Shown piece by piece: positions 1 to 12,359 of a DNA stretch of 64,000 nt; the stretch's first letter is position 1, and every line of letters begins with the position of its first letter. The stretch is taken from contig JADFUC010000453.1 in assembly GCA_019722365.1 (NCBI GenBank), positions 1-64,000 of the forward strand, read 5' to 3'. The DNA comes from Lithospermum erythrorhizon (Eukaryota > Streptophyta > Magnoliopsida > Boraginales > Boraginaceae). A program made the translations under genes and the position numbers. The notes beneath the pieces were generated by a model, which was not told the origin of the DNA, searched no databases, and saw only the letters and a program-made list of their open reading frames with translations.

Positions 1-1817
1 ATCAATTGTACTTCGTTCAGTTACGTATTGCTAATAAAGATCGCCGAAGTTAATTGTTAAGGCTTCTAACATCTTTCCCTGAAATTTGAGGTAAGAGAAA
101 ATAGAGTTTTGGTTGATTTTTTAAGGTTTGACTTTTGGTTGACTTTTGGCATAACTTCGATTTTATATTTGTTTCTAAGTTTGTTATGGATGCTACGATG
201 TATATAAGTGAGTAATTTAAAAGATTTAGTGGTTGTTTGAGGATAATTATGATTGGAGTTGACTTCAGAGTTTTCAAGCTTGACTTTTTATTTTTGATAT
301 TTTTATAAGACTTTAAATGTGTAGGGAGTTTAATTGGGACGCTTATTGTGTGTGTAAAGGTTAAATTGTGATTCAAAATTGATTAAAGGGAGTTAGGGTG
401 AGAAAAAGTGTGATTTGTAAGTTAAGGAGTTGTAATTGATATTTTGGAGTATAGATTGATAATTATGGACTTGAGGTTAAATAGAATGACTTATAAGTTG
501 ATATAAAATGTTAAAGTAATAAGGTGGAATTCTAGCAGATTGGGTTGTGTCAGAGCGGGGTTATTATTTTAGTTGTTTTATCCCGTCGTTTGTGAGCTGG
601 TCTTAGAAATCGTTCCACTAAGATTTGGTTGTGTGTATGTACAGAACCACAGTATAGTAGTAGGTTTTGATTATACTTTAAGATTGTTTTTGTTAGGCGT
701 TGATGGAAGTGGAAAGGAAATGGGTGCTCGTGATTGTGTTTTGCGAAAGTTTTTTGTGGTATCTGCTTGAGGAGGTGAGTACGTATCTGCGGGTGCTACT
801 TGCGTATTTACTTTTAAATTATGTGAACATGTTATTGTGGTATGATTATGTGAGAATGATGTATGCATGTCATTGTGTTATGATTACGTGAGAAACATAT
901 ACATGTAATTGTTGTATGATTATGTGTGAGTGCGTTTGTGAGCCGTATTATGGTATCGATTGTGATTACGTGAGGTTGAAGATTGCTTGAGAGGTAAGTA
1001 ATAGCTTAAACTCTGACTATATTTACGATTTATGTGGCATATCGGCGGCTGTTGTATTCTGTGGCCTTGTCGTCGACATGTATTTATGTGGCTTTTGTCG
1101 TGATTTGTAATTGATTTATGATTGTGAGATGTTTTAGGCGTATTGCTTGGATATTGTTTGGGAGTAGAGTAGGCTGGTTATTGAGGTGACTTAAGTATTT
1201 GGATATGACACATATTGGGATGATTATGGGTTAGGTGACTCCTCGCTTCCTTGAAGGATATGTAACGTTGTTGGCCTTATCTTATTTATAAGTGCGTGTG
1301 AGATCTATTATCATTTCTTATGTGCATTGTCGGTGTTACCATATACTTCGGTATAAGTGCGGTGTGAATCTGTGCTCGCTTTACTATGTGCGTTGTCGGT
1401 GTAGCGCTTATCTGCTTTGGAGAGTTTGATCTGGTGGCTAGGTGGCGTCGGGTGGGCGAGGATCTGTGATCTACATTTGATATGTTGTCAAGCATTTTTG
1501 ATTGTTGTACTTATTTTTAAACTTTGGCCTTGTCGGTAATTGTTTTGTATTCGGAATCTGATGCCTACCAGTTGTAGCATGACTGTTTATCTGGGAGATG
1601 TTGTATATATATATATATATGGGTGGTTGGTTAGATATCGTACGATGGATTATGCTTAAAAGCGTTTATTTTTGAGAATCTTAATGGAAATATTTTGGAT
1701 GAAAGCGAGTTGTCTTTACGTAAAAGCGAGTCGTCCGGCCCGGTTTTAGGTGACTACGGTGTTCAGGATTATAATGATTCTCCTCGGGCGGCCGAGCAGG
1801 AATCGTTACAATTTTAA
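1..1817 (+). repeat. 5' LTR of Tekay-like Ty3/gypsy element (start outside window)
   Basis: This stretch aligns with 13935-16264 along its whole length. Shared landmarks are a GTTAAGGCTTC block near 55 and 14000, 'TTGATTTTT...GGTTGACTTTT' near 110 and 14060, a GAGGTGAGTAC motif at 772 and 14698, a (TA)n run at 1603 and 16050, and a common end near 1817 and 16264. By that alignment about 285 bp of the LTR lie before the window. The copies differ by many small indels, so this is either an old insertion or poorly resolved sequence. Short open frames inside are not genes. Confidence 0.8.
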
Positions 1818-3700
1818 TTATCGAGGCTTCATTTTTAGATTGCTTGGGTATTTGTGTGGTTGTGTGTCAACTTGTTTTTAAGTGAGTAGTTGTGAGTGGT
1901 TTCTTTTTGAAGAAAAAAATCGAGTCTTTTCTTTTTGTTGCGTAGGCGGTGAGGATGCCGCTGAGTTTGTGGAAGGGGTAGGCGAGAAGTGCCGGGGAGT
2001 AGGCGGAGGAGGGGAATTTGGTGGTAGGGGTATAGTTATTTGAGCCAGTGGCGTGGACGGGCGAGGTCGGAGGTGCGATGTAGATAGGTTGAGTGAACCT
2101 TGGAGAGAGTGTGAATGCTCGGGTGGCCGGGCGGCGGAGGTGAGTCAAGGTAAGTTGTTTGACCCGGTTTCTAAGGAGAGATCTCCCGAAGAGCGGGCTA
2201 TTGAGTTAAATGGGACATGAAGTCCATCTTTTTGGTAGATGGGGATTGTGGGCGAGTTGAGAGTGAAGTTCTTCTTATAGACTTGAGAGTGCTTTGTATT
2301 TGGTGGGAGAACTGAGTCGTCTTTGAGCTGCGAGAGTCGTGTTTCTGGGAGGCGATTTGTTGAGCTCTTAGGAGAATATTGTTTAGGGCTTCGCGTAGCG
2401 ACCCTAGGAGAGAGGCGATTTGGTTGGCCAGGGGTTCGAAGTCGGTGGAGGAATCTGAGGCAGGTTCGGTAATATGTACGTACTTCACGATGTTTATCGG
2501 TAGAGGCGAAGAGGATGGCCCAGGTTCAAGGATGGGTTGGCGGTGGGAGTGCGTCGCGGATCTCGTTGATGGTTTTTACCGGTTTCACGATGTGAGGAAT
2601 CTTTGACCACGAAGATGGAAATGGGTTAGAAGTGCCCGAGGCGAGTGGATCGAGGAGAGTCGACATAGAGATTTTCGATTCGGTAGGCCTCCCAGCTCAC
2701 AAATTGAAGGAGGAGCCAGACCCGGCCAGTAGATCTGGTAGAATTCTTGATGCTCGGTAGTTCGCTCGAGTTATTCCACGCTCCTTACGCACGGTGGGCG
2801 CTGCAGATCCGGGGGTCAGTGGTCTTAGGGGTTCGAGAGAAGCGTCGGCTTTTGCAGATTGTGGTCAGTTGAGCGCGGGCGGCGGGATTCTTGGGGAGAG
2901 GGTGGTCGCGTGTTATCGATGCAGCAACGGGACATCACAGTGAAGATTTCCCAGCCTTTGAAAGAGAAGTACTGAATCTTGGCGTCGATTCCAACGCGAG
3001 GCGGTTATCGAAGGCTCGTGGTGGTCAGTCAGCGGTAGTGGAGGCCGGGGATATGGGCTGGAGGACCTCGGAGAATGCAGGTGGGTAGCGACACGGGCGA
3101 GGCAGTCGAGTCGATTCATGCGTTACTAATTAGGAGCGCGGGATACCCAGTGGTGGTGTGCTGTGTGATATTGAGGCTAGAGTGTTGTTGTTTGATTAGG
3201 GGCCTCTGGCGTTCTTTTTTCTCGAGTTTTATTACGCAATATGCATTGTGTTGTGTGCCTTTGCACATTCAGCGATATTTTGACACCGATGGGGAGGTCG
3301 ATTAAGTGGTTGAAACTTTGTATTTAGAAATCATTTGATTGTATGTGGTCGGAGTTGTTGTGCAATAGATTTACTTCATTTGAGGCTTCGATTTTGATGC
3401 TACTCTTGGGTATGGATTGGTTGGGGAAGCTTGTCGTCACGAGTGATTGATTGCCATCGGAAGGAGATTACTTTGGGGAGTTCGGGGGGCTAGATATCCC
3501 GATTTGTAAGACAGAAAGAGTTTAGCCTTCGAGTTTTGTATCGGCTTGAGGCTAGGAGGTTGATCTGAGAAGAAAGGGTGTGTTGGAGTTTTTGAGTATG
3601 TGATTGATTTGAATAGAAGAAGGGCGAATTAGAAGATGTGCGGGTTGTAGAGAGTTAGAGGATGTCTTTCTGAGGACTTACGGGATTGCCTTGAGAGGTA
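1818..3700 (+). pseudogene. Tekay-like gag and protease remnant
   Basis: The internal region after the 5' LTR would encode gag and the aspartic protease. No frame stays open for long. Recognisable pieces are a CCHC zinc-knuckle-like CYRC...GHHSED near 2909-2960, read across frame changes, and a protease-end GMDWLG motif near 3410-3430 followed directly by RT-type sequence. No primer-binding site could be fixed. Gag packages the RNA and the protease cleaves the polyprotein; this copy cannot make either. Placement between an LTR and reverse transcriptase supports the call. The exact gag start is unknown. Confidence 0.55.
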
Positions 3701-5965
3701 GATCGAATTTGCTATTGAGGTTATTCTGATACATCGCCCAATTTCTCTTCCAGCCGTCTTAGGATGGCTCAGCCCGAGTTACAAGAATTGCGGACTCGAT
3801 TACAGAGTTGTTGGAAAAAGGATTCATCGGACCAGTGTATCTCCGTGGGGTGCGCCTTTCTGTTGTGAAAGAAGGATGGTTAGAATGAAATTTGTGCATT
3901 GACTATAGGCGGTTGAATCTAAAATGACCATTAAGAACCGATCACCGTTGCGGAGATTGTGATTTGTTTGATCGGTGAAGGATGCGAGGTGTTCTCGAAG
4001 ATTGATTTCTGAGTGCAGTTATCATCGGTTGAGATCGAGGGAGGATATTAGAAATGGTTCCGATCTCGTTATAGGCATTATGAGTTTATAGTAATGCCGT
4101 TTGGATTGACGAATGCACGGCGGCACTTTATGGATTTTATGAGCAAGATTATTTCGGAGTATTTGGATGAGTTTGTGATGGTATTAGGTGATGATATTTT
4201 GATATATTCCACTTAGGGAGGAGGAACATGAGAGGCGTTCTGGTCGTGTTGAGGACATGAGCAGCGCCCAGTTGTATGCGAGTTTTTCTAAATTTGAGTT
4301 ACGGTTGAAAGTCACGATTCTGAGTCGTGTTATTTACGGCGAGGGGTATTTGTGTTGATCCATGGAAGAGTGGAGACCGTGAACAATTGGGAGGCGTCCG
4401 AGTGTGACCCGAGGTGAGGAGTTTCTTGGGATTAGGCTGGTTATTACGGGAGATTCGTGAGGACTTATTTGATCGCTGACGCCGTTGACCAGGTTGACGA
4501 GAAAAGGGGGCACCGTTATTTGGGATGATGATCGTGAAGCGCCCCGAGGGTATTAAAGGGGAAGTTATTGCGAGCAGGTGTTGGCGATACCGATGCAGTT
4601 ACGAGGGTTACATGATTTATAAGCGTGCTTCGCATCGGGGAGTTTAAGGGGTGTGTTACGATGCGAGAATGGGAAGGTAATAGCCTATGCTTCTCGATAA
4701 TTGAGAAATCACGAGAAGAATTATCGAACCACGTGATCTGAGCTAGCGGCGATAGTTTTGCGTTAAATTGTAGAACCTTATACGTGTAGCGAGATGAGAA
4801 ACTGCGAGGTTATCGGTAGGGGCGTGAGAAATGGGGTCGAGATCGGATTTCACGAGTTGATGAGTGGGCGGCGAGGATGAAGCGGTGTGTGTCTGCGTGT
4901 CGGATGAGTTGAAAGTGCGGTAAGGCTCATATACTCACATAAATGCGCCAGATTGCCTGAATGTCGCAAGTGATTTGAGGTTGGCGTATTGGTGGCGGGG
5001 AATGAAGAATCTCGAGTTTATGGCCTAAGTCTTTAGTTTGTCGGCGGGTGAAGGCCGACATGGCGTCATCTTGGTTATTCTGAGACTTCTTCCCCATTCA
5101 CAGTGGACATGGGAGAATATCGCCCATGGACTTCGTGTTTGGGCTTCTAGGGCGTTAAGGCGACATGATGTGATACGGGTGATTGTAGATAGGCTATCGA
5201 AATTCATTTCGTTTCCTACCTCTCGAGATCTACGAGATGGGCTGGCGACTAGCGAAGATCTATGTAATGGATCGGTGTGAGTTACTGCGGGGTTCGGTGT
5301 CGATCATTTCGGACGCGTGGCTGAGATTCGCCGAGGTTTTGGAGGGGTTTCAGGCATTTAGTGCTGAGTGAAGTTGGCGCATCTTTTTCATCCCCGGACA
5401 AATGGGCAATCACGAGAGGGCGATCTAGGACATTGGAGGATATGCTCAGGGCACGTGTTACGAACTTCTCAGGGAATTGGGGCCGATGAGTTGCCAAGAT
5501 AGAGTTACTTCTGGCAACGGCTTCATGCTTAGTATTGAGATGGCACACTTTGAGGCATTGTATGGGGTGAGGTGTCGCGCTCGATTTGTTGGAATGAGGT
5601 AGGAGAGAGGAAAGTTTGCAGTTACGAGTTGGTCGGGAGTTCGATGAAGCGGATCTGGTTGATTGGCCTGTCGAGGGCAATTTCGGGATAGGCGAGAAAA
5701 GAATTATGGAGATCGTCGTAAGAATGAGCTTGTCGTTTGAGGTCGGCGACCGTGTGTTCTGAGGTATCGGAAGGGGTGATGCGTTTTGGGAGGAAAGGGA
5801 AGTTGATTCCTCGTTATATTGGGCGTTTGAGATCTTGGAAGTTGGGCTACGTGGCTTATCGGTTGGCGTACTCGAGTTTAAGACAGTTAATTCATTGTAT
5901 CTGTTTGAGGAAATATATCGATGACAGTCATGTGTAGTTCGCCTCAGGTGGAAGCTTGAGAGGAA
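3700..5965 (+). pseudogene. Tekay-like pol remnant: reverse transcriptase, RNase H, integrase
   Basis: Frame-shifted pieces in the correct gypsy order are visible on the plus strand. A GFI-PVSPWGAP-type region lies near 3815-3850, IDYRRLN at about 3900, and the RT catalytic block 'GDDILIYS' near 4180-4205, followed by RNase H-type sequence. Integrase pieces cover about 4900-5700. The post-integrase motif with FGRKGKL-PRYIG lies at about 5780-5825, and a LRKYI-D-SHV stretch ends near 5937. Amino-acid similarity is clear but stops and frameshifts occur every 50-200 bp, so the copy is dead as read. The frame is broken by the nested copia insert near 5970 and resumes near 13378. Confidence 0.8.
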
Positions 5966-5971
5966 ACCTCA

Positions 5972-7945
5972 TGTTGTAAAATTTTTGTAAAATTAAAAGC
6001 CAATTTTTACGGAACCCGGATAGCAGGTAGAAGATCTCCGTTAAATTTCATAATTTTTGATTTTTTCTAAGTACCTCGAAATAATTTTGAGATTTTACGG
6101 AATGTTTAATTAATAATTAAATATGAAGAATTTATTTTAATGAACGACCGGTCTGATTTGTTCAAACAAATTATGAAGTTAACGTATTCGATTTCATAAA
6201 TATTGAAAAATGTTAAGAATCTCAAAACTATTTTACAAGCAGATTAAAATTAAATATGAAAAATAAATTTAATATGGTATTATTACCGCCAATGGGTTTC
6301 GACCGACTTCCGGGGACCACGGGCGCGTCAGCGTCGGATCAGGCGATTTGAAGCCCCGCAAATAACGGCGGACTGACGACTGCAGCGGTGCCGCAGCGTG
6401 TCGATGTTGACCGTTGTAGATCGATGCGTCGAGCCCGATATGGCGTGTGCCCTAATTTTGAAAACACAATTAGAATTTATTCTTATTTTGGTTTCACTTT
6501 AAAATTATGGGACTGAATTATATTCGGTTTTTATTGATTGTCTTTTTAATCACCTAGTGGTATATTAATTATGTGATGACAATTAATTAATTTCCTTTAT
6601 ATTACCTCTTTTTAAATTAATTTAAAAGTGATACTTGATTATAGTAACAATTTCACTACTTAATGTATTTTTAGAATATATTTGTCATAAATATTTTCTA
6701 TAATATGTATCTGATTAATAATTATTGGTAATAATTATTAATTGACATATTATGATAGTGAGTTTATATTAATTAATTTTAATATGTAATTATATGGATT
6801 AATTAATTTGATGATACAAACATGCGTTTTCGATGCCATTTAAAATATTTATTAAGTTCGTTTATATGATTTAATAAAGTACGCATATTTTGTAATGGTG
6901 ATTGGAATGAAGTATATAGATATATGGCCCGTTTATTTATTTTTAGGAGTGCGAGGGCAGTGTGTTGTAAATAACCTTAGGAGTCGTATTTTCTTGTATT
7001 TATTTATTTATTTTTTACCCTTGAGCTTGAAATTTGTCTAAGATGGGTTATTATATAAATATTATGTAGTGAAGATATTGAAGATCGTTTAGCGGTGGTG
7101 GTACTTGGTGGACTCGGATGGATCAGGAAGTCTGAATCTGAGAATTAGAACATGTTAGTATTTGATAAATACATGTAATAGGTTCTAGGGGCCATATCAT
7201 TATGTCTCTTGAATGTGCATTACTTGTTTATTTTCATGTTGCATGTATTGCTTGATTATGTGCTAGTATGCATGAGTAAATGAAAAGCAAGTAATAATAA
7301 TCTCTGATTAAATTTAATGAAATGTCAGCCCGATTTTAAAAAGTTGTCGTCGATTGCATCGATTAGACATAAAGTGATGGCGGTATCGATGTTGCGTTTG
7401 ATATGGCGTGGATCGTGTTGAAGTGATTTCCAGCAACGTTGTGGGCTTTCAAATGATCGTCAAGTAACACTTTGGTTTTAATTGGTATCTTCTTAGGTTT
7501 AGAATCTAGTGTTGGGTAGCAGCATCTTTGTAAGAATCTTTAGTGACCTGAAGTTATGTGGTTTTTACATAATTGGTTGACAACCTACTATTATATTTGG
7601 ATTGAAAATGTAGCGATTATTCTTGGTTTGAATTTAAGTGTAATAGGTCTTGATCTTAATATATTTAGAGTGAGATTTGAAGTATTAGTATTTACTTTAC
7701 AATTGTTGTAAGTGTTTTAGCATGATAGTTCTTGAGTCATTGTTTTTATTTACTTATTCTTTGTAGAATTAATATAGCTGTATTCTTTACCCCTAGAACT
7801 ACTGTGAGCTACATTAACTCATTGCGTGTATGATGGTGCAAATTTTTGAGCGTGGTCTAGGTAGTTGAAAGGTTGTCTTGAAGTTGCAGGGATTGAATAC
7901 GTCTTGTATAAAAGAATACATAAGGCATACAGGAGTTCTTGATGT
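5972..7945 (+). other. Unassigned 5' part of the nested insert
   Basis: About 2 kb without a recognisable gene. It is AT-rich except for a GC-rich island at 6300-6450. It should hold the 5' LTR and leader of the nested copia element, but I see no alignment to the LTR at 12360-13350. It could be a separate element's LTR or a replaced end. Confidence 0.4.
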
Positions 7946-8430
7946 ATGCGCTGGAAGAAATATGAGTTGCGTAAGAAGGACTCTCTAGCTTATGAAAGTG
8001 TATCTTTACTCGGATGGAGCAACTCGGCTCTATATGATGAGTATCACGTATATGACATTTATCAGAAGCTCTTGAGTGAATCGAAGGAGCGTGCAGAATA
8101 TGAGAAATCTGAAACTTTTTGTGCTCTGGGTATTTGCAGTCGAAGCGCGATTCGATTGCGCTTGAGGTCTTTGGATCTGGCAGCAGTGCAGTCTTGGGAT
8201 GTAGATAAGCCCAGAGTTAGAGTTCTTTATCGCATGAGATGCTGCTTTTAGTCGATATGTGCAGGTACGTCAAGGCTATAGCAGTGGTGTCAGCCTGCGC
8301 CGAGATTAATAAACAAATAACCATTGCGATCTTCAATGAATTTTTTGGATATGAGCAAGAGATAACTAAAACCTCTCACGCATTCATACAGCGTGCTCAT
8401 GAGCAGAGAGAAGAGACGAAGAGGTAATAC
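7946..8430 (+). pseudogene. Possible copia gag remnant
   Basis: Two overlapping short frames (7946-8251 and 8239-8427) lie just upstream of the copia GAG-pre-integrase region, where gag is expected. The pattern YDIYQKLLSESKERAEYEKS is reminiscent of the copia gag (UBN2) segment that ends in a charged helix followed by an ALF-like stretch. No zinc knuckle was seen after it. The call rests mainly on position. Confidence 0.35.
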
Positions 8431-8839
8431 TGCCGAATGACATACGCGCTGACTATTTCGAGGTCAGCGGAAAGCGGCACATAGAAATTCAATCGAGATA
8501 GGAAAAATGGTTTAATAAACACGAGCCTAAAGGTGTGTATGTTATTGAAAGTTTGTACAACTTCTAATTCTACTTAAATTAGGTCTTGAACACGGTTGTG
8601 GTTCTACGTATTTGTCGTAATATCTGCGAGAACTCGTCGAAGTAGAAGACTCGAAAGAGGAAATGGATGCGTGTGGGAAATGGCGAAGGTTGCGGCCGCT
8701 TGCGGTAGGATCCGTTAGTTTAGAGCCCCCGCCCCACGGGCACTTGTTTTGAACTTATTTCGGTTTCTTACATGTACACGTTGCGGGAATATTAACTCTA
8801 TTTACATTTTGAACCAATGATGGTTTTCATTTTAAATAG

Positions 8840-9760
8840 ATCACAGATAATTTAGGATCACCGAGGAATGGGGTAGTATTTAGTACCGCTCACCCAAAAA
8901 ATGAATACATACGTTTTAGACATGATTAATGAGTCGTATAACATAAACTTAAAAGCGGAATAAGCCCTAACGACTTAAACGAGCATACATGGCATTGCGA
9001 GTAGGTCACGTGCAGAGCCGAATCAAGAAACTCCAGCTACGGTGGAGTACTTGAAAGAGTTTTAAGTCCATGAATAAATACGATAAGTGTGGTCTTTCAT
9101 GCAGGCAAATGACCAAAAATGCTTCAGTGGAGCAAATGAAAGGGCGAAGTGATTTATTGGGGATAAATACGCTGATGTACGTGGGCCAATGAACACATAC
9201 GCAAGAGGAGGTTATAAGCTACTTAAATTCGTTCTTGGTAGGCTGATGAATGCGGTTTTTATTGTATACGATGAGACCTGAGCTCACGAGTCCTTTGAGA
9301 AATTGAGGAGTTCCCGAAATGAAGTACAAAACCAATTGAACAAGGCAAATGAATTCTACGGTGTTCGATAGAGGTGGAGAATGGCTAGTCCACCCAGTTA
9401 AATACTTAAATGCTAGAAGTGTGGTATTGTTTCATGGCTTCGCTCCGCCCGAGCATGCTTGTATGTGTATCGAAAGGAAATCGAACCGCTTCTTGGCGTA
9501 GTTCGTCATGATGAAGCTATCGATCTACGGTTAATTTACGGGGATATGCTTCTAAGCGGCAGCATTACCTTAAACGGATGTCCAACGAGTCGAGATAAAA
9601 CTCCCAGCCAGGCTGTGGTTTGGGAAGATTCCCAAGTTGGAGTTTTCTCAGATTTGGAAGAGCATGTTAAGAGATTAACCAAAAGATAAACTTGCTTGAA
9701 TGGATAAATCTATTCGTAGGATATCGAGGAAGCGGTTGGTTATTATACTACGAAGGAATA
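8840..9760 (+). pseudogene. Copia GAG-pre-integrase and integrase remnant
   Basis: Across several frames the copia order is visible: a 'GVVFSTAHPKN' stretch near 8870-8905, a TWHCE-like pre-integrase piece near 8985, an integrase start resembling ERAKGRSELLGLIHTDVRGPM with GGYKLLKF near 9130-9235, then S-ESFEKL--FRNEVQNQL near 9280-9340 and a YYEGIFLE-FVEKNLEV segment near 9745-9800. Integrase inserts the cDNA into the host genome. Frameshifts and stops are frequent, so no functional enzyme can be made from the sequence as given. Confidence 0.75.
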
Positions 9761-9959
9761 TTCCTTGAAAGAATATTTGTCGAGAAGAATTTGGAAGTAA
9801 TGGTGTTAAATCTTGATGAAGCTGGTGATAAGTCAATGTCGATGCATCCCAATGGAAGGCATACGACAGCGCCTGAAATTCGAACATGCTTTCGTAGAAG
9901 ACCGGTTCTTGATCCGCGAAGCCCCATGGAAGAACTTGACCATAGGAGATCCAGCGAGG

Positions 9960-10915
9960 ATCGCCACGAACGAGCCAGTATGGTGAAGAGCATCGTTGAA
10001 AGTGACGAGCCCACGACTTCTTACAAGAAGCGATGAATAAGCGAGATCTTCGACAAATGGCAAAATAGCCATGCAATGCGAGATGGATTCTATGTACCCA
10101 AGCGAGGTTTGGTCTTGTTGGATTGCAAATGGGGCTCGCCACATTGAATGTAAATGGGTATTTAGAAGAAACATGATAAAGGCAGGCGTTGATGTTTTCA
10201 GCTAGACTTGTAGCGAAAGGTTTCAAGCAAAGTTCGGAGTGGACTATGGAAAACTTACTCGCCCGGTGGCTATGCTTAAATCCATCCGGATAATCTTAGC
10301 CATTCTTGCGTTTCATGACTATGAAATAGCAAATGGATGTAAAAATAGCTTTCTGAATGGAAATTTAGAGGAAGATGTGTACATGGTACAACCTCCGGGC
10401 TTCATGCCTAAAGGACCTAAGAAGGTATCACAGTTGCAAAAGATCCATTTATGGTCTTAGCGAGGCATCCATGATTGGAATCTACGTTTTGATGAATCAA
10501 TCAAAGAGAGTTTGGTTTAGAAATCGAGAGCGAGAGCGAATCTTGTGTATACAAGAAGGTAAAGTGGGAGTTACGTATCGTGTAGTCCACGTATGTCGAT
10601 GGCTTGTCACTTGTCGTTGGAAAACAAGCGTAGAGTTACTAAACTTCGGTCGGGATTGGTTGTGCAAATGTTTCTCCCAATGAAGGACTTAGGCGAAGCA
10701 CAATATATACTTGGAATAAAGATCCCGCAGAGATCGAGCGGGGAAATTTGATTGGACTTTGTCGGGATCTTTATGTGAATAAAGGTGCTGAGGTTGACAT
10801 GGTAATTCGAAGGGTAATCTCCCAATGAGACATGGAGTTCGCTTCAGCGAGCCTGATGTCCCGCTGCGGAATGCTGAGATGAAGCGAGAATGAAGAGACA
10901 TACACTGCAACTTGA
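9960..10915 (+). pseudogene. Copia reverse transcriptase remnant
   Basis: The core is strongly conserved but frame-broken. Pieces include ARLVAKGFKQ near 10200, PVAMLKSIRIILAI at about 10262-10305, CKNSFLNGNLEEDVYMVQPP at about 10336-10397, an IYGLSEAS piece near 10450 and DWLCKCF near 10655-10680 followed by a MKDLGEAQYILGIKI-like stretch. In intact copia elements NSFLNG is D-NAFLNG or similar, and the YVDD box follows. The YVDD region here is scrambled (about 10580-10610). The call is secure, activity is excluded. Confidence 0.85.
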
Positions 10916-11540
10916 CTATAGGATCACATGCATGTATGCCATGTTGTGCCTTAGACTGATGTCTTATGCGCTAAGTGTAACCCGATGGGCTCTGGTGTCA
11001 GGAGTGAAAGCCAGGCTGGATTGCGGTGAAGTGCATCTTGAAGTATGCGAGAAAAACTAAAGATCTTTCTTGGTATATAGTGGAGATGAAGAGTTACTTG
11101 ATGTGAGTACACCGACGCCAGTTTCAAGCGGCGAGGCGACTATAGTTCCCGATGCGGGTATGTATTTTGTCTCAGCGGTGGAAGCGGTATCTTGGAGAGT
11201 TCGAAGCAGTCTTGTTGCCGATTCTACCACGGAGAATGCGAGTACATCATGATGCGGAAGCGGTAAGCATGTTGGATAAAAGTTCGTGACCGAACTTGGT
11301 GTGAACCACTAGCGTTGAGGACGGTGGAGGTTCTTTGTGGCAATCTTTGGGGAAATAGTTCAAGCTAAGGAACAGAAGCGCGTCGAAGTCGGCGAGGTAC
11401 TGAGAAAGTATCGCTTTGATTAGAGATATCTTATTAAAGTGATGTCAAAGTATGTCGACCCTTTCTTAAGCAGCTAAGTCGAAATGGCATGTTGATGAGC
11501 ATACGTATGAGTCCAAACGGATGTCGTAGTGGTGTTAGGT
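10916..11540 (+). pseudogene. Copia RNase H remnant
   Basis: After the reverse transcriptase come RNase H-type pieces: a KCILKYVRKTKD-like stretch near 11030-11060, YSGDEELL at 11073, a GGAVSWRSS-like block near 11180, VADSTTENAS near 11213-11250, and a DPF-KPLSRNGM motif near 11457-11490, which is the usual C-terminal ADxxTKPL box. The frame is broken at several points. The same C-terminal box appears on the minus strand near 34660, from a second copy of this family. Confidence 0.75.
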
Positions 11541-12359
11541 TAAGTAAGTCGGAGTATGTATCTATTGTGTTATGTGAACAAATATTTGAATATTATTGCT
11601 TAACTATATTTTAATATATTTACATTTGCTTTATGTCCATATGTTTAAATTTACATATAATATAAATTAGCTAGTGTATCTCGATGAGTGAAAGGTTAAA
11701 TCCACACAGGTTAGTCCTATGTTTTCTAGAGGTAACATGAGCTGATTAATTACGCCTCTTGACCTAAAGAAACTTAGGATAGCCCAGGCCAGCAGTGGGA
11801 TCTTGATAGTTAAGGGCGTGGCATTCATATGACTAACATGGTGTTTTTGATTAGTGATCAGTGGTAAATTAGCCTCTGAGAGGACTAGATCGTCTACAGT
11901 GAAGTGCCGGTGCAGTGGTGGGGGCTGAGGTATGACGAAGCGAATTCATAGAAGATATGTATATACACATTGTCTATGGCGTTTGTTTAGAATTTTAGGT
12001 TCGTCGATTCTTAGACTACGATATATAACTATACGTGTTATCTGAAGCTACGTACTTTGACTATGACGAGCGTGCACTTAGCGGGATTATAACTTTGGCA
12101 TATGTTGGGTCGCGCGGTCAGTGTAGCGATAGATGTTGATATATTGGGAGGGATTTGTCAAGATCTTTCGATATAAAGTCTGGGGCCTCTCCTTGCGGTT
12201 AGTGCTTGATTGGTTTATGGGGCCGCCATAAATGCTTATTCGGTTCATCTTCGGAGTAAAGCGAGTTGTGGTGTTTCGCTGACCACGCTAGCATGGTTAG
12301 CCTACGGTAGAGATCGCGTGATAAAGGAATTGTAAGATAATCGTCGAGGGCAAGTGGGG
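11541..12359 (+). other. Copia 3' noncoding region with polypurine tract
   Basis: About 0.8 kb lie between the end of RNase H and the 3' LTR, unusually long for copia. The region is conserved in the minus-strand copy (34570 down to 33783), where the TATGTGAACAAATAT block and the ATCAG/TGATTAGTGATCAG block are recognisable. It ends in a purine-rich GGGCAAGTGGGG (12348-12359) directly before the LTR, in the position of the plus-strand primer for cDNA synthesis. Confidence 0.65.

Noticed and set aside
5282..5680. 132-codon open frame on the minus strand
   Set aside because: It lies antisense to the integrase part of the first Tekay element and has no recognisable motif.
9675..10226. 183-codon open frame on the minus strand, the longest single open frame in the window
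   Set aside because: It is antisense to the copia integrase-RT region, whose plus-strand pieces match known domains. The minus frame shows no family features.
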